DNA of 22,737 bases from Candidatus Coatesiibacteriota bacterium (GCA_014728185.1 WJMB01000077.1:1-22737), one strand, 5' to 3'. Shown: positions 13,829 to 22,737, numbered from the stretch's first letter. Numbers and translations: made by a program. The notes: generated from the letters alone by a model not told the origin.

Positions 13829-16800
13829 ATGGCCAGCGCTTCGCCGCCCTTCATCCATCTCCACAACCACAGCGAGTACTCCATCCTCGACGGTATGTGC
13901 CGCATCCGGGACATGGTCGATCGCGCTGTGGAGTTCAACATGCCCGCCCTGGCGCTGACCGACCACGGCAACATGTTCGGCGCCGTGCCCTTTTACAAGG
14001 CCTGCCAGAAGCGGGGCATCACACCGATCATCGGCTGCGAGGTCTACCTGACCCCGGGTTCGCGCCACGCCAAGAACCCGGACCAGCGCACCCGCTACCA
14101 TTTGGTCCTGTTAGCCAAGGACCTCACCGGCTACCACAACCTCTCCCGCCTGGTCACCCTGGCCCACTCCGAGGGATTCTACTATAAGCCCAGGATAGAC
14201 AAGGAGTTGCTGGAGCAGTACCACGAGGGGCTGATCGCCCTTTCGGCCTGTCTCTCCGGCGAGGTGCCCAAGCACCTGGACCGCGACGACTACGAGGGCG
14301 CCCGGAAAGCGGCGGCCTGGTACCGCGATCTCTTCGGCCCCGACGATTTCTTCCTCGAGCTGATGGACCACGGCCTGGAGCGCCAGCGCAAGATCAACCG
14401 CGGGCTGGTGTCGCTGGCCGGGGAGCTGGACCTGGGCCTGACGGCGACCAACGACTGCCACTTCCTTGACCACGGTGACCACCGCGCCCACGATGTGCTG
14501 CTCTGCATCCAGACGGGCAAGACCCTGGCCGACGGCGAGCGGATGCGTTTCGAGAGCGACCAGGTCTACTTCAAGAGCCCCGAGGAGATGACCGAGCTCT
14601 TCGGCGAGTTGCCCCAGGCCCTGGAGAACACCTGGGAGATCGCCCGGCGTTGCCACCTCGATCTGGGCCTCAACCCGCCGGGCGGCCGCCTGCCCACCTA
14701 CCCCGTTCCCGAGGGCGAGAGCGAGGAGAGCTATCTGCGCGCCTCGGCCCTGGCCGGGCTGGAGCGGCGCGGCGTCGGCGAAGCGGCGGCCTACCGGGAG
14801 CGCCTGGACGAGGAGCTGGGCATCATCGGCCAGATGGGCTTTCCCGGCTACTTCCTCATCGTCTGGGACATCGTGCGCGAGGCCCGGGAGATGGGCGTCG
14901 AGGTGGGACCGGGACGCGGCTCGGCGGCGGGCAGCCTGACCGCCTGGTCCCTGGGGATCACCGACATCGATCCCCTCGAGTACAACCTGCTCTTCGAGCG
15001 CTTCCTCAACCCCGAGCGCGTCAGTATGCCCGACATCGACCTGGACTTCGCCGATGACCAGCGCGACCGGGTCATCAACTACGTCCGCGAGAAGTACGGA
15101 GCCGACAACGTCGCCCAGTTGATCACCTTCTCCAAACTGGGCGCCCGGGCGGTGATCCGCGACGTGGGCCGGGTGCTCCAGGTGCCCCTGGAGACCGTGG
15201 ACAAGGTGGCCAAGCAGGTGCCCTTCGGCCCCGGGGTGACCCTCCAGGGCGCCCTGGAGACCACACCGGAGCTCAAGGCGCTGGCCGACGACGACCCGTT
15301 GATCGCCGACGTGCTGGAGTACGGTCTCAAGCTCGAGGGCCTGGTGCGCCACGCCGGCACCCACGCCGCCGGGGTGGTCATCAGCGACCGCCCCCTGTGC
15401 GAGCTGGTGCCCCTCTACCTCGACAACACCACGCAGTACGACGGCAAGGCCGTCGAGGACGTCGGCCTGCTCAAGGTCGACTTCCTGGGCCTGAAGAACC
15501 TCTCGGTGATCCGCGACTGCTGCGGGATGATCCGCCGGCGCCACGGCGTGGAGATCGTCCCCGACGACATCCCGATGGGAGACCCCAAGGTCTACGAGCT
15601 GCTCAAGGCCTGCGACACCGCCGGCATCTTCCAGTTGGAGTCCGAGATCGCCCGCGATGTCCTGCGCCGGGTGGCCCCGAACAACTTCCGTGAGCTGATC
15701 CCCGTGCTGTCGCTGTTCCGTCCGGGACCACTGGGCTCGGGGATGACGGAGAACTACATCAAGGGCAAGCACGGCGAGATCGAGGTCAGCTACCCCCACG
15801 AGTCCCTGGAGGACGTCCTGGCCGAGACCTTCGGCGTGATGGTCTACCAGGAGCAGGTGATGCAGGTGGCCAGCCGCCTGGCCGGCTTCAGCTACGGACG
15901 CGCCGACCTGCTGCGCCGGGCGATGGCCAAGAAGACCGGCGAGCTGGACAACTACCGCGCCGAGTTCGTCCGGGGCGCCGAGGGTCGCGGTATCGCCCCC
16001 GAACTGGCCGACGGCATCTTCGAGCAGATCGTGCCCTTCGCCAGCTACGGCTTCAACAAGAGCCACTCGGCGGCCTACGCCGTGGTGACCTACCGCACCG
16101 CCTGGCTGAAGGCCAACTACCGCCCCGAGTTCACCGCCGCTCTGCTCTCCCACGAGCTGGACCGCGACGAGAAGATCGCCTACTACATCGGTCGCAGCCG
16201 CCGCGAGGGCGTCGAAGTGCTGCCGCCGGAGATCAACCGCAGCCGCTGCGGTTTCCACGTCGTCGACGTCCCGGTCGACGAAGAGAGCGACAACGGCGGA
16301 CCGGCCACCCGTCCGGCCATCCTCTTCGGTCTGGGCGCGGTGAAGAACGTAGGTCTGGGGTTGGTCGAGAAGCTGATCACCGAGCGCGAAAGCGAGGGAC
16401 CCTACGCCTCGCTGACCGACCTGGCGCTGCGCCTGGGCACCCAGCAGGTCAACCGCCGGGTGCTCGAATCGCTGATCTCCGCCGGGGCCGTGGACGAGTT
16501 CCCGGGCAGCCGGGCCCAGAAGACCGAGGCCGTCGCGCACATCCTCGAGCGGGCCGCCCAGGAGCTGCGCGACCGCGACGTCGGCCAGGAAAGCCTCTTC
16601 GGCATCGGCGCCGTCGATACCGGCCCCGGCTCCGTCGACCGCCTGGCCGACCCCCTGGACCCCAACATCGAGCCCTGGGACGAGCACCGCCGGATGAGCG
16701 AGGAGAAAGCCGTCCTGGGTCTCTACCTGACCGGTCACCCCCTCAACACCTACGGCGAGGTGATCCGCCACTTCACCAGCCACTCGCTGGGCGACTTGCA

Positions 16801-17326
16801 GCGGCTGCGCGGCGGCGAGAAGGTCCGCGTCGCCGGCGTGCTGACCCAGATCAGCCGCAAGCTGGACCGCCGGGGCAACCGCATCGCCTTCGTCACCCTG
16901 GAGGACGAGGGCGCCGCCGTCGAGGTCGCCGTCTTCTCCGAGGTCTACCAGCGCCACGAGGCCCTGATACGCAAGGACGTCGCCGTCCTCGTCGAGGGCC
17001 AGGCCCAGACCAACCGCGAGGAGATCAACATCCGCGCCGACGCCGTCCACGCCCTGGAGCGGGTGCCCGAGCTGCTGGCCCGCCAGCTTCACCTCGAGCT
17101 GCCGGCCTCCCTGGTCGACGCGGAGGAACTCAAGCCCCTGCGGGAGCTCCTCGCCGCCCACCCCGGCGAATTGGAAATCTACCTCCATCTGGGCCTGCGC
17201 AAGGGCCGGGCCGTGCTGCGCGCCGGGAGGGGCTACCGGATCTCCCCGGACCCCGCACTCAAGGGCCGACTGGAAGCTCTCCTCGGCGAGGGACACGTCC
17301 ACTACACCCCGGGCCGGGAGTTCTAG
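13829..17326 (+). CDS. dnaE: DNA polymerase III alpha subunit
   Basis: Replicative polymerase, 1,165 aa (E. coli 1,160). The N-terminal PHP domain (residues about 8-280) has HLHNHSEYS, LTDHGNMFG, GCEVYL, ACLSGE, LMDHGL and TNDCHFLDHGDH, so the metal ligands that are degenerate in E. coli look preserved. The polymerase core has PDIDLDF with D402 and D404, and a third catalytic Asp D551 in VDFLGL. Further motifs are GPGRGSAAGS and FNKSHSAAYAVVTY. The helix-hairpin-helix region lies near 800-870. An internal clamp-binding motif QESLF stands at 920-924, the same position as the E. coli QADMF. The C-terminal OB fold includes VRVAGVLTQISRKLDRRGNRI. ATG at 13829 lies 18 nt after the pseudokinase stop with only a weak ribosome site, suggesting cotranscription. 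Confidence 0.97.
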   Translation: MASASPPFIHLHNHSEYSILDGMCRIRDMVDRAVEFNMPALALTDHGNMFGAVPFYKACQKRGITPIIGCEVYLTPGSRHAKNPDQRTRYHLVLLAKDLTGYHNLSRLVTLAHSEGFYYKPRIDKELLEQYHEGLIALSACLSGEVPKHLDRDDYEGARKAAAWYRDLFGPDDFFLELMDHGLERQRKINRGLVSLAGELDLGLTATNDCHFLDHGDHRAHDVLLCIQTGKTLADGERMRFESDQVYFKSPEEMTELFGELPQALENTWEIARRCHLDLGLNPPGGRLPTYPVPEGESEESYLRASALAGLERRGVGEAAAYRERLDEELGIIGQMGFPGYFLIVWDIVREAREMGVEVGPGRGSAAGSLTAWSLGITDIDPLEYNLLFERFLNPERVSMPDIDLDFADDQRDRVINYVREKYGADNVAQLITFSKLGARAVIRDVGRVLQVPLETVDKVAKQVPFGPGVTLQGALETTPELKALADDDPLIADVLEYGLKLEGLVRHAGTHAAGVVISDRPLCELVPLYLDNTTQYDGKAVEDVGLLKVDFLGLKNLSVIRDCCGMIRRRHGVEIVPDDIPMGDPKVYELLKACDTAGIFQLESEIARDVLRRVAPNNFRELIPVLSLFRPGPLGSGMTENYIKGKHGEIEVSYPHESLEDVLAETFGVMVYQEQVMQVASRLAGFSYGRADLLRRAMAKKTGELDNYRAEFVRGAEGRGIAPELADGIFEQIVPFASYGFNKSHSAAYAVVTYRTAWLKANYRPEFTAALLSHELDRDEKIAYYIGRSRREGVEVLPPEINRSRCGFHVVDVPVDEESDNGGPATRPAILFGLGAVKNVGLGLVEKLITERESEGPYASLTDLALRLGTQQVNRRVLESLISAGAVDEFPGSRAQKTEAVAHILERAAQELRDRDVGQESLFGIGAVDTGPGSVDRLADPLDPNIEPWDEHRRMSEEKAVLGLYLTGHPLNTYGEVIRHFTSHSLGDLQRLRGGEKVRVAGVLTQISRKLDRRGNRIAFVTLEDEGAAVEVAVFSEVYQRHEALIRKDVAVLVEGQAQTNREEINIRADAVHALERVPELLARQLHLELPASLVDAEELKPLRELLAAHPGELEIYLHLGLRKGRAVLRAGRGYRISPDPALKGRLEALLGEGHVHYTPGREF

Positions 17327-17408
17327 CCCAACCGCGGCGATTCGCAGCCGATGACGACCCGTCGCTTCTATTCCCGCGATCGTCGATCCACCGTCGCCCT
17401 CCCCCCTG

Positions 17409-17417
17409 TGTTATGCT
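17409..17417 (+). promoter_or_regulatory. Possible extended -10 promoter for recJ
   Basis: TG-T-TATGCT (TATGCT at 17412-17417) in the 190-nt gap between dnaE and recJ. No -35 box is visible at normal spacing. The predicted start near 17424 leaves a leader of about 90 nt. Read-through from dnaE is an alternative, because no terminator is seen in the gap. Confidence 0.35.
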
Positions 17418-17516
17418 AGAGCGGTATTCGAATCGATCAGTGAGCCCGACCGCCGTCGAACCGGTCGTCGGCTCCACCGCTCCGCGCACCCCTTTCACCG
17501 ATCACCGCGGTAAACG

Positions 17517-19940
17517 ATGACCAACCACGACGGGCCAGCCTTCAACCCCAGCCACGCCTGGCAGCTCAGCGAGCCGGACTACCCGGCGCAGCGCCGCCTG
17601 AGCCAGGAGCTGCTGCTGACCCCCGTCGTCGCGCAGATCCTCATCAACCGCTCCCTCTGCTCCCCGGCGGAAAGCTTCGCCTTCCTCTTCGGCGTCATCC
17701 ATCACGATCCCTACCTGTTCCACGACATGGAAAAGGCGGTGGAGCGCATCCGGCGGGCCCTGGACTCCGGCGAGAGCATCTTCATCTACGGCGACTACGA
17801 CGTCGACGGCATCACCGGCACGGCGCTGCTGACCGATTACCTGCGCCGCCTGGGCGGCGTGGTCAGTTACAAGGTGCCCCACCGCCTGGAGGACGGCTAC
17901 GACCTCTCGCCCCGGGAGGCCGAAGAGGCCGCCAACGACGGCCACACGCTGATCATCACCAACGACTGCGGCGTGACAGCCCACGAGGCCGTGGCCCGGG
18001 CGCGCAATCTGGGCGTCGACGTTATCATCACCGACCACCACCTGCCCGACGACACCCTGCCCCGGGCCAACGCCGTCATCAACGCCAGCGTACCCGGTTC
18101 GGGCTACCCCTTCAAGGGCCTGGCCGGGGTGACCACGGTCTACAAGCTGGTCAGCGCCTTGCACCGCCATTATCCCGAGGGGCCGGACCCCGACGAGTAC
18201 CTGGACCTGGTGGCCCTGGGAACCGTGGCCGATGTCTGTCCGTTGATAAACGAAAACCGCTCCCTGGTGGTCAACGGTCTGGCCCGCCTCAACCGCCTGC
18301 CCCGCCTGGGCCTGGCGGCGTTGATCGACTCGGCCCACCTGGGTGGTCGGCGGATCACCGCCAAGCACCTCAGCTACGTTCTGGCGCCGCGCCTCAACGC
18401 CGCCGGACGCATCTCCACCGCCGACGTCGGGGTGGAGCTGCTGCTCACCGATGACGCCGAGACGGCCCACCGTCTGGCGACGCGCATCGAGGGTCTCAAC
18501 CGCCGCCGCCGCTCTATCGAGGCCGAGACCACGCGCAAGGCGATGGCCATGGCCGAGGATGACCTGGCCCTCGAGGACATCCCCGTACTGGTCGTCGGCG
18601 ATCCGGACTGGCACCCCGGCGTTGTGGGTATCGTCGCCGCGCGACTGGCCGACCGCTTCAACCGGCCGGCGATGGTCTTCGGCGAGCACGGCCGCGGCTC
18701 GGCCCGTGGCTACGGCGATTTCGACATCATCGGCACCCTGGACCGCTGCGCGGAACTTCTCAACGAGTACGGCGGCCACCGCCACGCCGCCGGGGTGCGC
18801 ATCCAGTTCAAGAATCTCAACGCCATCCGGCGGCGCGTCAACGCCGTGGCCCGTGAAGACTCCTACGACAAGCGCACCCGTCTGGAGGTCGACGCCGTCG
18901 TCGAGCTGGATCAGCTCACCGAGACCCTGATGGGCGAGTTGGAGATACTGGAGCCCTTCGGTATCGGCAACGCCGAGCCCCTCTTCCTGGCCCGCAACGT
19001 CAAGCCGATCTCCAAGCCCCAGGTGGTGGGCAAGAACCACCTCAAGATGATCCTGGGGAGCAACGGCGCCTCCGTCGAGGCCATCGCCTTCAACATGGCC
19101 GACCTGATCCCTCAACTGCCCCCCGAAACCGGTCTGGACGTGCTGTTCAACCTTGAACGCCACCCGCTCAAGGGGCGCAGCGGCTTGCAGATGCGCATCG
19201 TCGATCTGGCCCCCGCCGCCGCCGTCCAGACAGTCGAGTATTCGCGCAAGCTGCACGACCTGCGGGGCAAGGGTGACGCGGACCGGCTGCTGGAGTGCGT
19301 TGAGAGCTGCGACGCGGTAATCTACACCTGGCCCGACGACCGCGAGGAGCTCCAGCGTCATCTGGCCCGTCGCGGCTGGCTGCCCGCCGCCGCCCCCGGG
19401 ATGCTCGACGGCCGCCACTACATCTTCTGGGACACCTTGGCCAACCAGCCGAGGCCCTCCACCGAGGCCCTCAACCTCTGCCTTTGGCGGCCCCTGGACG
19501 GTCTGCACGAGCTGCTGGTTCTGCGGGAGCTGACCCAGAGTCACGGTCGGGTGAGCCTCTACCTGCTCTTCGACAAGGCCCGCGGCGTTCAGCCGGCCAA
19601 GCACTCCCTCGACCGGGTGCGTCTGGCCGAGATCTGGCGCAATCTGCCCGAGGAGGCCCTGCGCGTCGATGAGCTGCACGGCCTGTACTCCGACAACGGC
19701 TCTCCGGGCGAGCTGCGCCTGGCGCTGTCGATCTTCCTCGAGCTCGGCTTGATGGAATCCCGCAACGGCAACTACCAGAAGCGCCCCGTCCAGGACCGCC
19801 GCGACCTGACCCGCAGCTTCACCTACCAGCGCATCCGGGCCTGCGACAGCAGAAGACGGCGCTTCATCCGCCAACAACTCGAGTTCCAGGGTGCGGAGCT
19901 GGAACGGCTCTACTTCGAATCCCGCTTTTGCGATGCCTGA
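17517..19940 (+). CDS. recJ: Single-stranded-DNA exonuclease RecJ
   Basis: 5'-3' ssDNA exonuclease of recombination and mismatch repair; 807 aa, longer than E. coli RecJ (577) and close to the Bacillus type. DHH-family motifs are present: GDYDVDGIT (D93, D95, D97), TNDCG (D150), the DHH motif TDHH (173-175) and LGTVADV (D239). LAPRLNAAGR and WHPGVVGIVAARLADRF follow, then the DHHA1 motif GGHRHAAG (419-426). An OB-like domain covers about 450-570. The C-terminal 240 residues contain AVIYTWPDDREEL, VSLYLLFDKARG and a helical end, resembling the RecJ_C domain of Firmicute-type enzymes. ATG at 17517 gives the expected N-terminus, though the ribosome site is poor. The final gene of the window starts 18 nt after the stop. 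Confidence 0.95.
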   Translation: MTNHDGPAFNPSHAWQLSEPDYPAQRRLSQELLLTPVVAQILINRSLCSPAESFAFLFGVIHHDPYLFHDMEKAVERIRRALDSGESIFIYGDYDVDGITGTALLTDYLRRLGGVVSYKVPHRLEDGYDLSPREAEEAANDGHTLIITNDCGVTAHEAVARARNLGVDVIITDHHLPDDTLPRANAVINASVPGSGYPFKGLAGVTTVYKLVSALHRHYPEGPDPDEYLDLVALGTVADVCPLINENRSLVVNGLARLNRLPRLGLAALIDSAHLGGRRITAKHLSYVLAPRLNAAGRISTADVGVELLLTDDAETAHRLATRIEGLNRRRRSIEAETTRKAMAMAEDDLALEDIPVLVVGDPDWHPGVVGIVAARLADRFNRPAMVFGEHGRGSARGYGDFDIIGTLDRCAELLNEYGGHRHAAGVRIQFKNLNAIRRRVNAVAREDSYDKRTRLEVDAVVELDQLTETLMGELEILEPFGIGNAEPLFLARNVKPISKPQVVGKNHLKMILGSNGASVEAIAFNMADLIPQLPPETGLDVLFNLERHPLKGRSGLQMRIVDLAPAAAVQTVEYSRKLHDLRGKGDADRLLECVESCDAVIYTWPDDREELQRHLARRGWLPAAAPGMLDGRHYIFWDTLANQPRPSTEALNLCLWRPLDGLHELLVLRELTQSHGRVSLYLLFDKARGVQPAKHSLDRVRLAEIWRNLPEEALRVDELHGLYSDNGSPGELRLALSIFLELGLMESRNGNYQKRPVQDRRDLTRSFTYQRIRACDSRRRRFIRQQLEFQGAELERLYFESRFCDA

Positions 19941-19958
19941 CAACCCGGCGGTCCGCTA

Positions 19959-22223
19959 ATGTCCCACCGCACAATAGCGGCGTTGGTCATTCTGGTCATG
20001 ACGTGCGCGGCGGCCTCCGTCTTCGCGTCGAGCGAGCCCCATCGCACAGCCGCCACCGACGCCGCCGGCCGCCCCCTCGACCTCGGGGCCATCAAGAGCG
20101 CGCCCCGCTCAACCGACTACGATCCCGCCCCCTACTCGGCGGCCGTGGCCGGTTTGGTAGAGACCCTGGACCGCGCCGACGTCGAGAACGCCCTGGACCG
20201 CCTGCTGGCCCCGCCCACCCGCTTCGCCCTCACCCCGGATTGCCGCGACCTCGGCGAAGGGCTGGCCGAGCACCTGCGCGACCTGGGCTACAGCGTCGAG
20301 GAAGACGAGTTCCTCACCGCCCTGGGCCTGCAATCCCTCGATCACAACGGCGCCTTCTGCTGCGTAGTCGGCGCCGCCGGGTTGATCTACACCTCCACCG
20401 ACGGAGGCGCGAGTTGGACCCGCCGCGACGACGGCGCCCGGCCCTCGACGCTCAACGAGGTCGCCGTGGCCGCCGACGACGCCCGACTGCTCAGCGCCGG
20501 GGGCGCGGGCAACCTCCTGTTGGGCTCCCGCGACGGCGGCCTCACCTGGTCCACCGTCGAGACGCCCCTGACCGAGGACGGCTCGATCACCGGCCTGCAG
20601 CGCCCCGGCGGCGAAACCGTTTATCTGACCAGCTGGAGCTCCTCGGGCTCCAGCTTCCTACGCTCAACCGACGACGGCGGCGCCTGGACCGTTCACGACC
20701 CCGGCTTCGGCCCCCAGCCCTACGCGATCCTCGGACTGGAATTCATCGACGCGGACAACGGCTGGGCCTGCGGTTACCGGGTTTCGGGGCAGAGCGACAT
20801 CGGCTGCGTCGCCCGCACCACCGACGGTGGCCTCTCCTGGCTGGTCTGGTCGACCACGGGTCGCATCTTCGTCAACACCTCCTTCGCCGACACCCTCCAC
20901 GGCTACGCCGTCTGCAACGACCGCGAGGCGATCTACCGCACCGACGACGGCGGGGCGAGCTGGGAGCTCTGCCACGAGTTCAACGATCCCGACGACGCCG
21001 AGCTCTACGAGTACCTGGGCGATGTCGAGGCCCTCTCCGCCGACCACGCCGTCGCCGTGGGCTACGCCGGGGTGGTCCTGGAGACCGTCGACGGCGGCGA
21101 CACCTGGAGCTACCTGCGCGAGCCCTCCACGGACCCCGACGTCGACAACCGCATCGCCCTGAGCGTTCTCGACGACGACCGCTGGCTGGCCGCCGGCGAC
21201 GGCGCTCTGGAGTCCACCACCGACGGCGGCGCAAGCTGGAACGACCTGCTGCCGACGCTGGGGCTGCCTCCGGCGGTCAACGTCTTCGCCTATCGGGCCG
21301 GCTCCAGCGGCGAGGAAGGTCCGCTGCTCCTCGCCGCCTACGACACCACCTCCGAGGACCCCTGGTTCGACGCTCCCGGCGCCGACGCCAACGGCTCCGG
21401 CGCCGCCGCCGTCCTGCTGGCCGCCGAGGCCCTGGCCGGTATCGAGCCCGAGCGTTCCCTGGGCTTCCTCTTCACCTCCAGCCGCTATCTGCCCGGCGGA
21501 TTCGGCCGCTCCGCCGCCGAGCGCTTCATCGCCACCCACCCCGACTACGTCCCGCGCTGCGCGCTGAACCCCGAGTCCGTAGGCTACACCTCGGACTCCG
21601 CCCTGGACCTCTACCTGCTCGGCAACGCCCCCGACGAGGAGCTGATGAACGCCCTCGCCGGCTACGCCGCCGACTACGTGCCGGGCCTCGATATCTACCT
21701 CGAGTACAACTTCTTCCCCGTCTACGACATCGGTCCCTTCATGGAGGCCGGCGTCCCCGGGGCCTACTGCAGCGAGTACTACCTGGAAACAGACGACGCC
21801 AACTATCGCCGCGGTACCATCGAGGACACCCGCGACAGCCTCAACCCGACCCTGGTCCTGCTCTCCGCCCGCCTGGCGACGGCCTACGCCGCCGCCGAGT
21901 CCGGTCTGGGCGGCGAGCTGCCCACCGTCCCGATCACGCCCTACGTCTACCCCAACCCGTTCCGCCCCGCCTCGAGCCACACCGAGCTCACCTTCGCCGG
22001 ACTGCCCCCGGCCGGCGAGGTCCGCGTTTACTCCATCGACGGCGAGCTGCTGCACACCGGCTTCGCCGACGAAGGCCCCTTCATCGATAACGGAACCCCC
22101 ACCTGGCGCCACACCTGGGACGCCGCCAACGATCACGGCGAGCCGCTGTCCTCCGGCGTATACCTCTACCGGGTCGAAGGCCCCGACGGCTACGAGCTGG
22201 GCCGCCTGGCGATCATCCGCTGA
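19959..22223 (+). CDS. Exported M28-like pseudopeptidase with inserted Asp-box propeller and C-terminal sorting domain
   Basis: A 754-aa secreted protein. A signal peptide occupies residues 1-24 (IAALVILVMTCAAASVFA). Residues 58-118 resemble the M28 aminopeptidase N-terminal region (LGEGLAEHLRDLGYSVEEDEF). Residues 125-430 hold seven Asp-box/BNR motifs of S/T-x-D-G-G-x-x-W type (STDGGASW, SRDGGLTW, STDDGGAW, TTDGGLSW, RTDDGGASW, TVDGGDTW, TTDGGASW), indicating a beta-propeller. Residues 440-645 return to the M28 fold (GADANGSGAAAVLLAAEAL, LGFLFTSSRYLPGG, FPVYDIGPFMEAGVPGAY). The zinc and catalytic residues are replaced: Ala460 for His, Ala477 for the Asp before NGSG, TSSRY for the Glu-Glu motif. 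Residues 660-754 form a FlgD/Por-type sorting domain (PNPFRP, VYSIDGELL, GVYLYRV). Probably surface-attached and binding rather than hydrolytic. Starts 18 nt after recJ. Confidence 0.85.
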   Translation: MSHRTIAALVILVMTCAAASVFASSEPHRTAATDAAGRPLDLGAIKSAPRSTDYDPAPYSAAVAGLVETLDRADVENALDRLLAPPTRFALTPDCRDLGEGLAEHLRDLGYSVEEDEFLTALGLQSLDHNGAFCCVVGAAGLIYTSTDGGASWTRRDDGARPSTLNEVAVAADDARLLSAGGAGNLLLGSRDGGLTWSTVETPLTEDGSITGLQRPGGETVYLTSWSSSGSSFLRSTDDGGAWTVHDPGFGPQPYAILGLEFIDADNGWACGYRVSGQSDIGCVARTTDGGLSWLVWSTTGRIFVNTSFADTLHGYAVCNDREAIYRTDDGGASWELCHEFNDPDDAELYEYLGDVEALSADHAVAVGYAGVVLETVDGGDTWSYLREPSTDPDVDNRIALSVLDDDRWLAAGDGALESTTDGGASWNDLLPTLGLPPAVNVFAYRAGSSGEEGPLLLAAYDTTSEDPWFDAPGADANGSGAAAVLLAAEALAGIEPERSLGFLFTSSRYLPGGFGRSAAERFIATHPDYVPRCALNPESVGYTSDSALDLYLLGNAPDEELMNALAGYAADYVPGLDIYLEYNFFPVYDIGPFMEAGVPGAYCSEYYLETDDANYRRGTIEDTRDSLNPTLVLLSARLATAYAAAESGLGGELPTVPITPYVYPNPFRPASSHTELTFAGLPPAGEVRVYSIDGELLHTGFADEGPFIDNGTPTWRHTWDAANDHGEPLSSGVYLYRVEGPDGYELGRLAIIR

Positions 22224-22272
22224 GGGTCCGGGGTCACCCTCCGGTTCCCTTGCCAGTTTGGTTGTTGAACAG

Positions 22273-22299
22273 CGGGCGGCCAAGAGCCGCCCGTTTTTT
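22273..22299 (+). terminator. Rho-independent terminator of the recJ/M28-like transcript
   Basis: CGGGCGGC (22273-22280) pairs perfectly with GCCGCCCG (22286-22293) across a CAAGA loop and is followed by six T residues (22294-22299). It lies 50 nt after the stop codon. This is the strongest terminator in the window. Confidence 0.95.
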
Positions 22300-22737
22300 C
22301 ACATGGGAACATCACACGAAACTGAACCTATACTTGCAACTGCCGGGATACTTGTAGAGGGCATCATATACCATGTTCGGACCGGTATATGATTGTAACC
22401 TGCTGATAAAACACATATAGCATTAGATGTGTCTCTTACTGATCAGCAGTTAAAAGTGGTGGCTGCAAAAATGTATGCTCGGAGGATAACTCACCCTGCT
22501 TGTTGGTTTTCAGGAAACAGCCCACTGATAGCTCCTCAACTCATAACTGCCTTATTATCAAGCAACAAGGCTGTGCATACTTGCAGCGGGGGCAATGCTG
22601 GACGACCCTAATCAGCCAATTCTCGCTCGTGAAGCTCTCTTTTTCCGCCCTGATTTGGTCCGATCACGTTCAACGATGCCTAAAGGAACTGCTTGGCTCT
22701 ATGGGCCTCGATGATGATGCATCTGTCACAAGTAGGC
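22300..22737. other. AT-rich intergenic island D, continues past the window end
   Basis: About 440 nt of low-GC sequence after the terminator. It shares M4 (22374-22473) with island B, a 12-nt exact block AAACTGAACCTA (22319-22330) with island A (102-113), and a 17-nt block at 22654-22670 with 10597-10613. Two short overlapping open frames (22429-22611 and 22547-22714) read somewhat protein-like but have no recognised motif and are not called as genes. Confidence 0.6.
22374..22473 (+). repeat. Dispersed repeat module M4, copy 2
   Basis: Matches 9577-9676 in the same orientation, best over 22374-22409 (32 of 36 identical by my count). It sits downstream of a terminator, just as copy 1 sits downstream of the zinc-ribbon gene. 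Confidence 0.7.

Noticed and set aside
14111..17302. Very long open frame on the minus strand opposite dnaE
   Set aside because: A codon-position shadow of a high-GC gene. Its translation is low-complexity (V, L, G, A, Q, D rich) with no motifs, while the plus frame is an unmistakable DnaE. The same applies to the minus-strand frames opposite sucCD (2507-4792), recJ (17502-19943) and the M28-like gene (20664-22283).
19928..22090. 720-residue plus-strand frame overlapping the M28-like gene
   Set aside because: An Arg/Pro-rich shifted frame of a high-GC gene with no domain; the 19959-22223 frame has a signal peptide, Asp boxes and a sorting domain.
1..22737. CRISPR array, prophage or intact insertion sequence
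   Set aside because: No regularly spaced repeats, transposase, integrase or phage gene was seen on either strand; the shared modules are irregularly spaced and diverged.

Overview
This window looks like a piece of a bacterial chromosome with high-GC, densely packed coding blocks separated by clearly AT-richer intergenic islands. The genes are mostly housekeeping: tRNA-Leu(CAA), sucC-sucD, mrdA-rodA, dnaE and recJ. Promoters are of the ordinary sigma-70 type (TTGACA-17-TATATT before the tRNA, TTGAAG-17-TACAAT before sucC). The last gene encodes an exported protein with a C-terminal FlgD/Por-like sorting domain, which is common in the FCB group and several uncultivated phyla. That context, with zinc-ribbon and GYF_2-type proteins, suggests an uncultivated Gram-negative-type lineage. 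I cannot assign a phylum from sequence alone.

Layout. 1-770 is an AT-rich intergenic island. 771-905 holds a tRNA-Leu with its promoter. 1014-1865 (minus) is an orphan CofE-like (F420-0:glutamate ligase family) gene with a promoter whose -10 box sits inside a perfect palindrome. 2000-2350 (minus) is a small AT-rich gene for a cysteine-rich protein. 2802-4973 is the sucCD operon with promoter and terminator. 5016-5083 is a double-hairpin REP-like element. 5154-8314 (minus) is mrdA-rodA, the elongation peptidoglycan synthase pair. 8404-9441 is a double zinc-ribbon/GYF_2 protein. 9442-10611 is a second AT-rich island. 11135-22223 is a plus-strand run: a zinc-ribbon pseudokinase with a beta-propeller, dnaE, recJ and an exported inactive-looking M28 peptidase carrying an Asp-box propeller. 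A strong terminator follows at 22273-22299, and the window ends in a third AT-rich island.

Three results deserve attention. First, the AT-rich islands are not random spacer. They share at least four diverged repeat modules (about 90-240 nt), and one module is inverted between islands. Second, two large multidomain proteins appear to be pseudoenzymes: a Ser/Thr kinase-like protein that has lost its glycine loop and HRD motif, and a secreted M28-like protein that has lost its recognisable zinc ligands. Both carry repeat or propeller domains. Third, DnaE keeps what looks like a complete PHP metal site and an internal clamp-binding motif. Similarity statements about the repeats come from alignment by eye, and no database search was possible.
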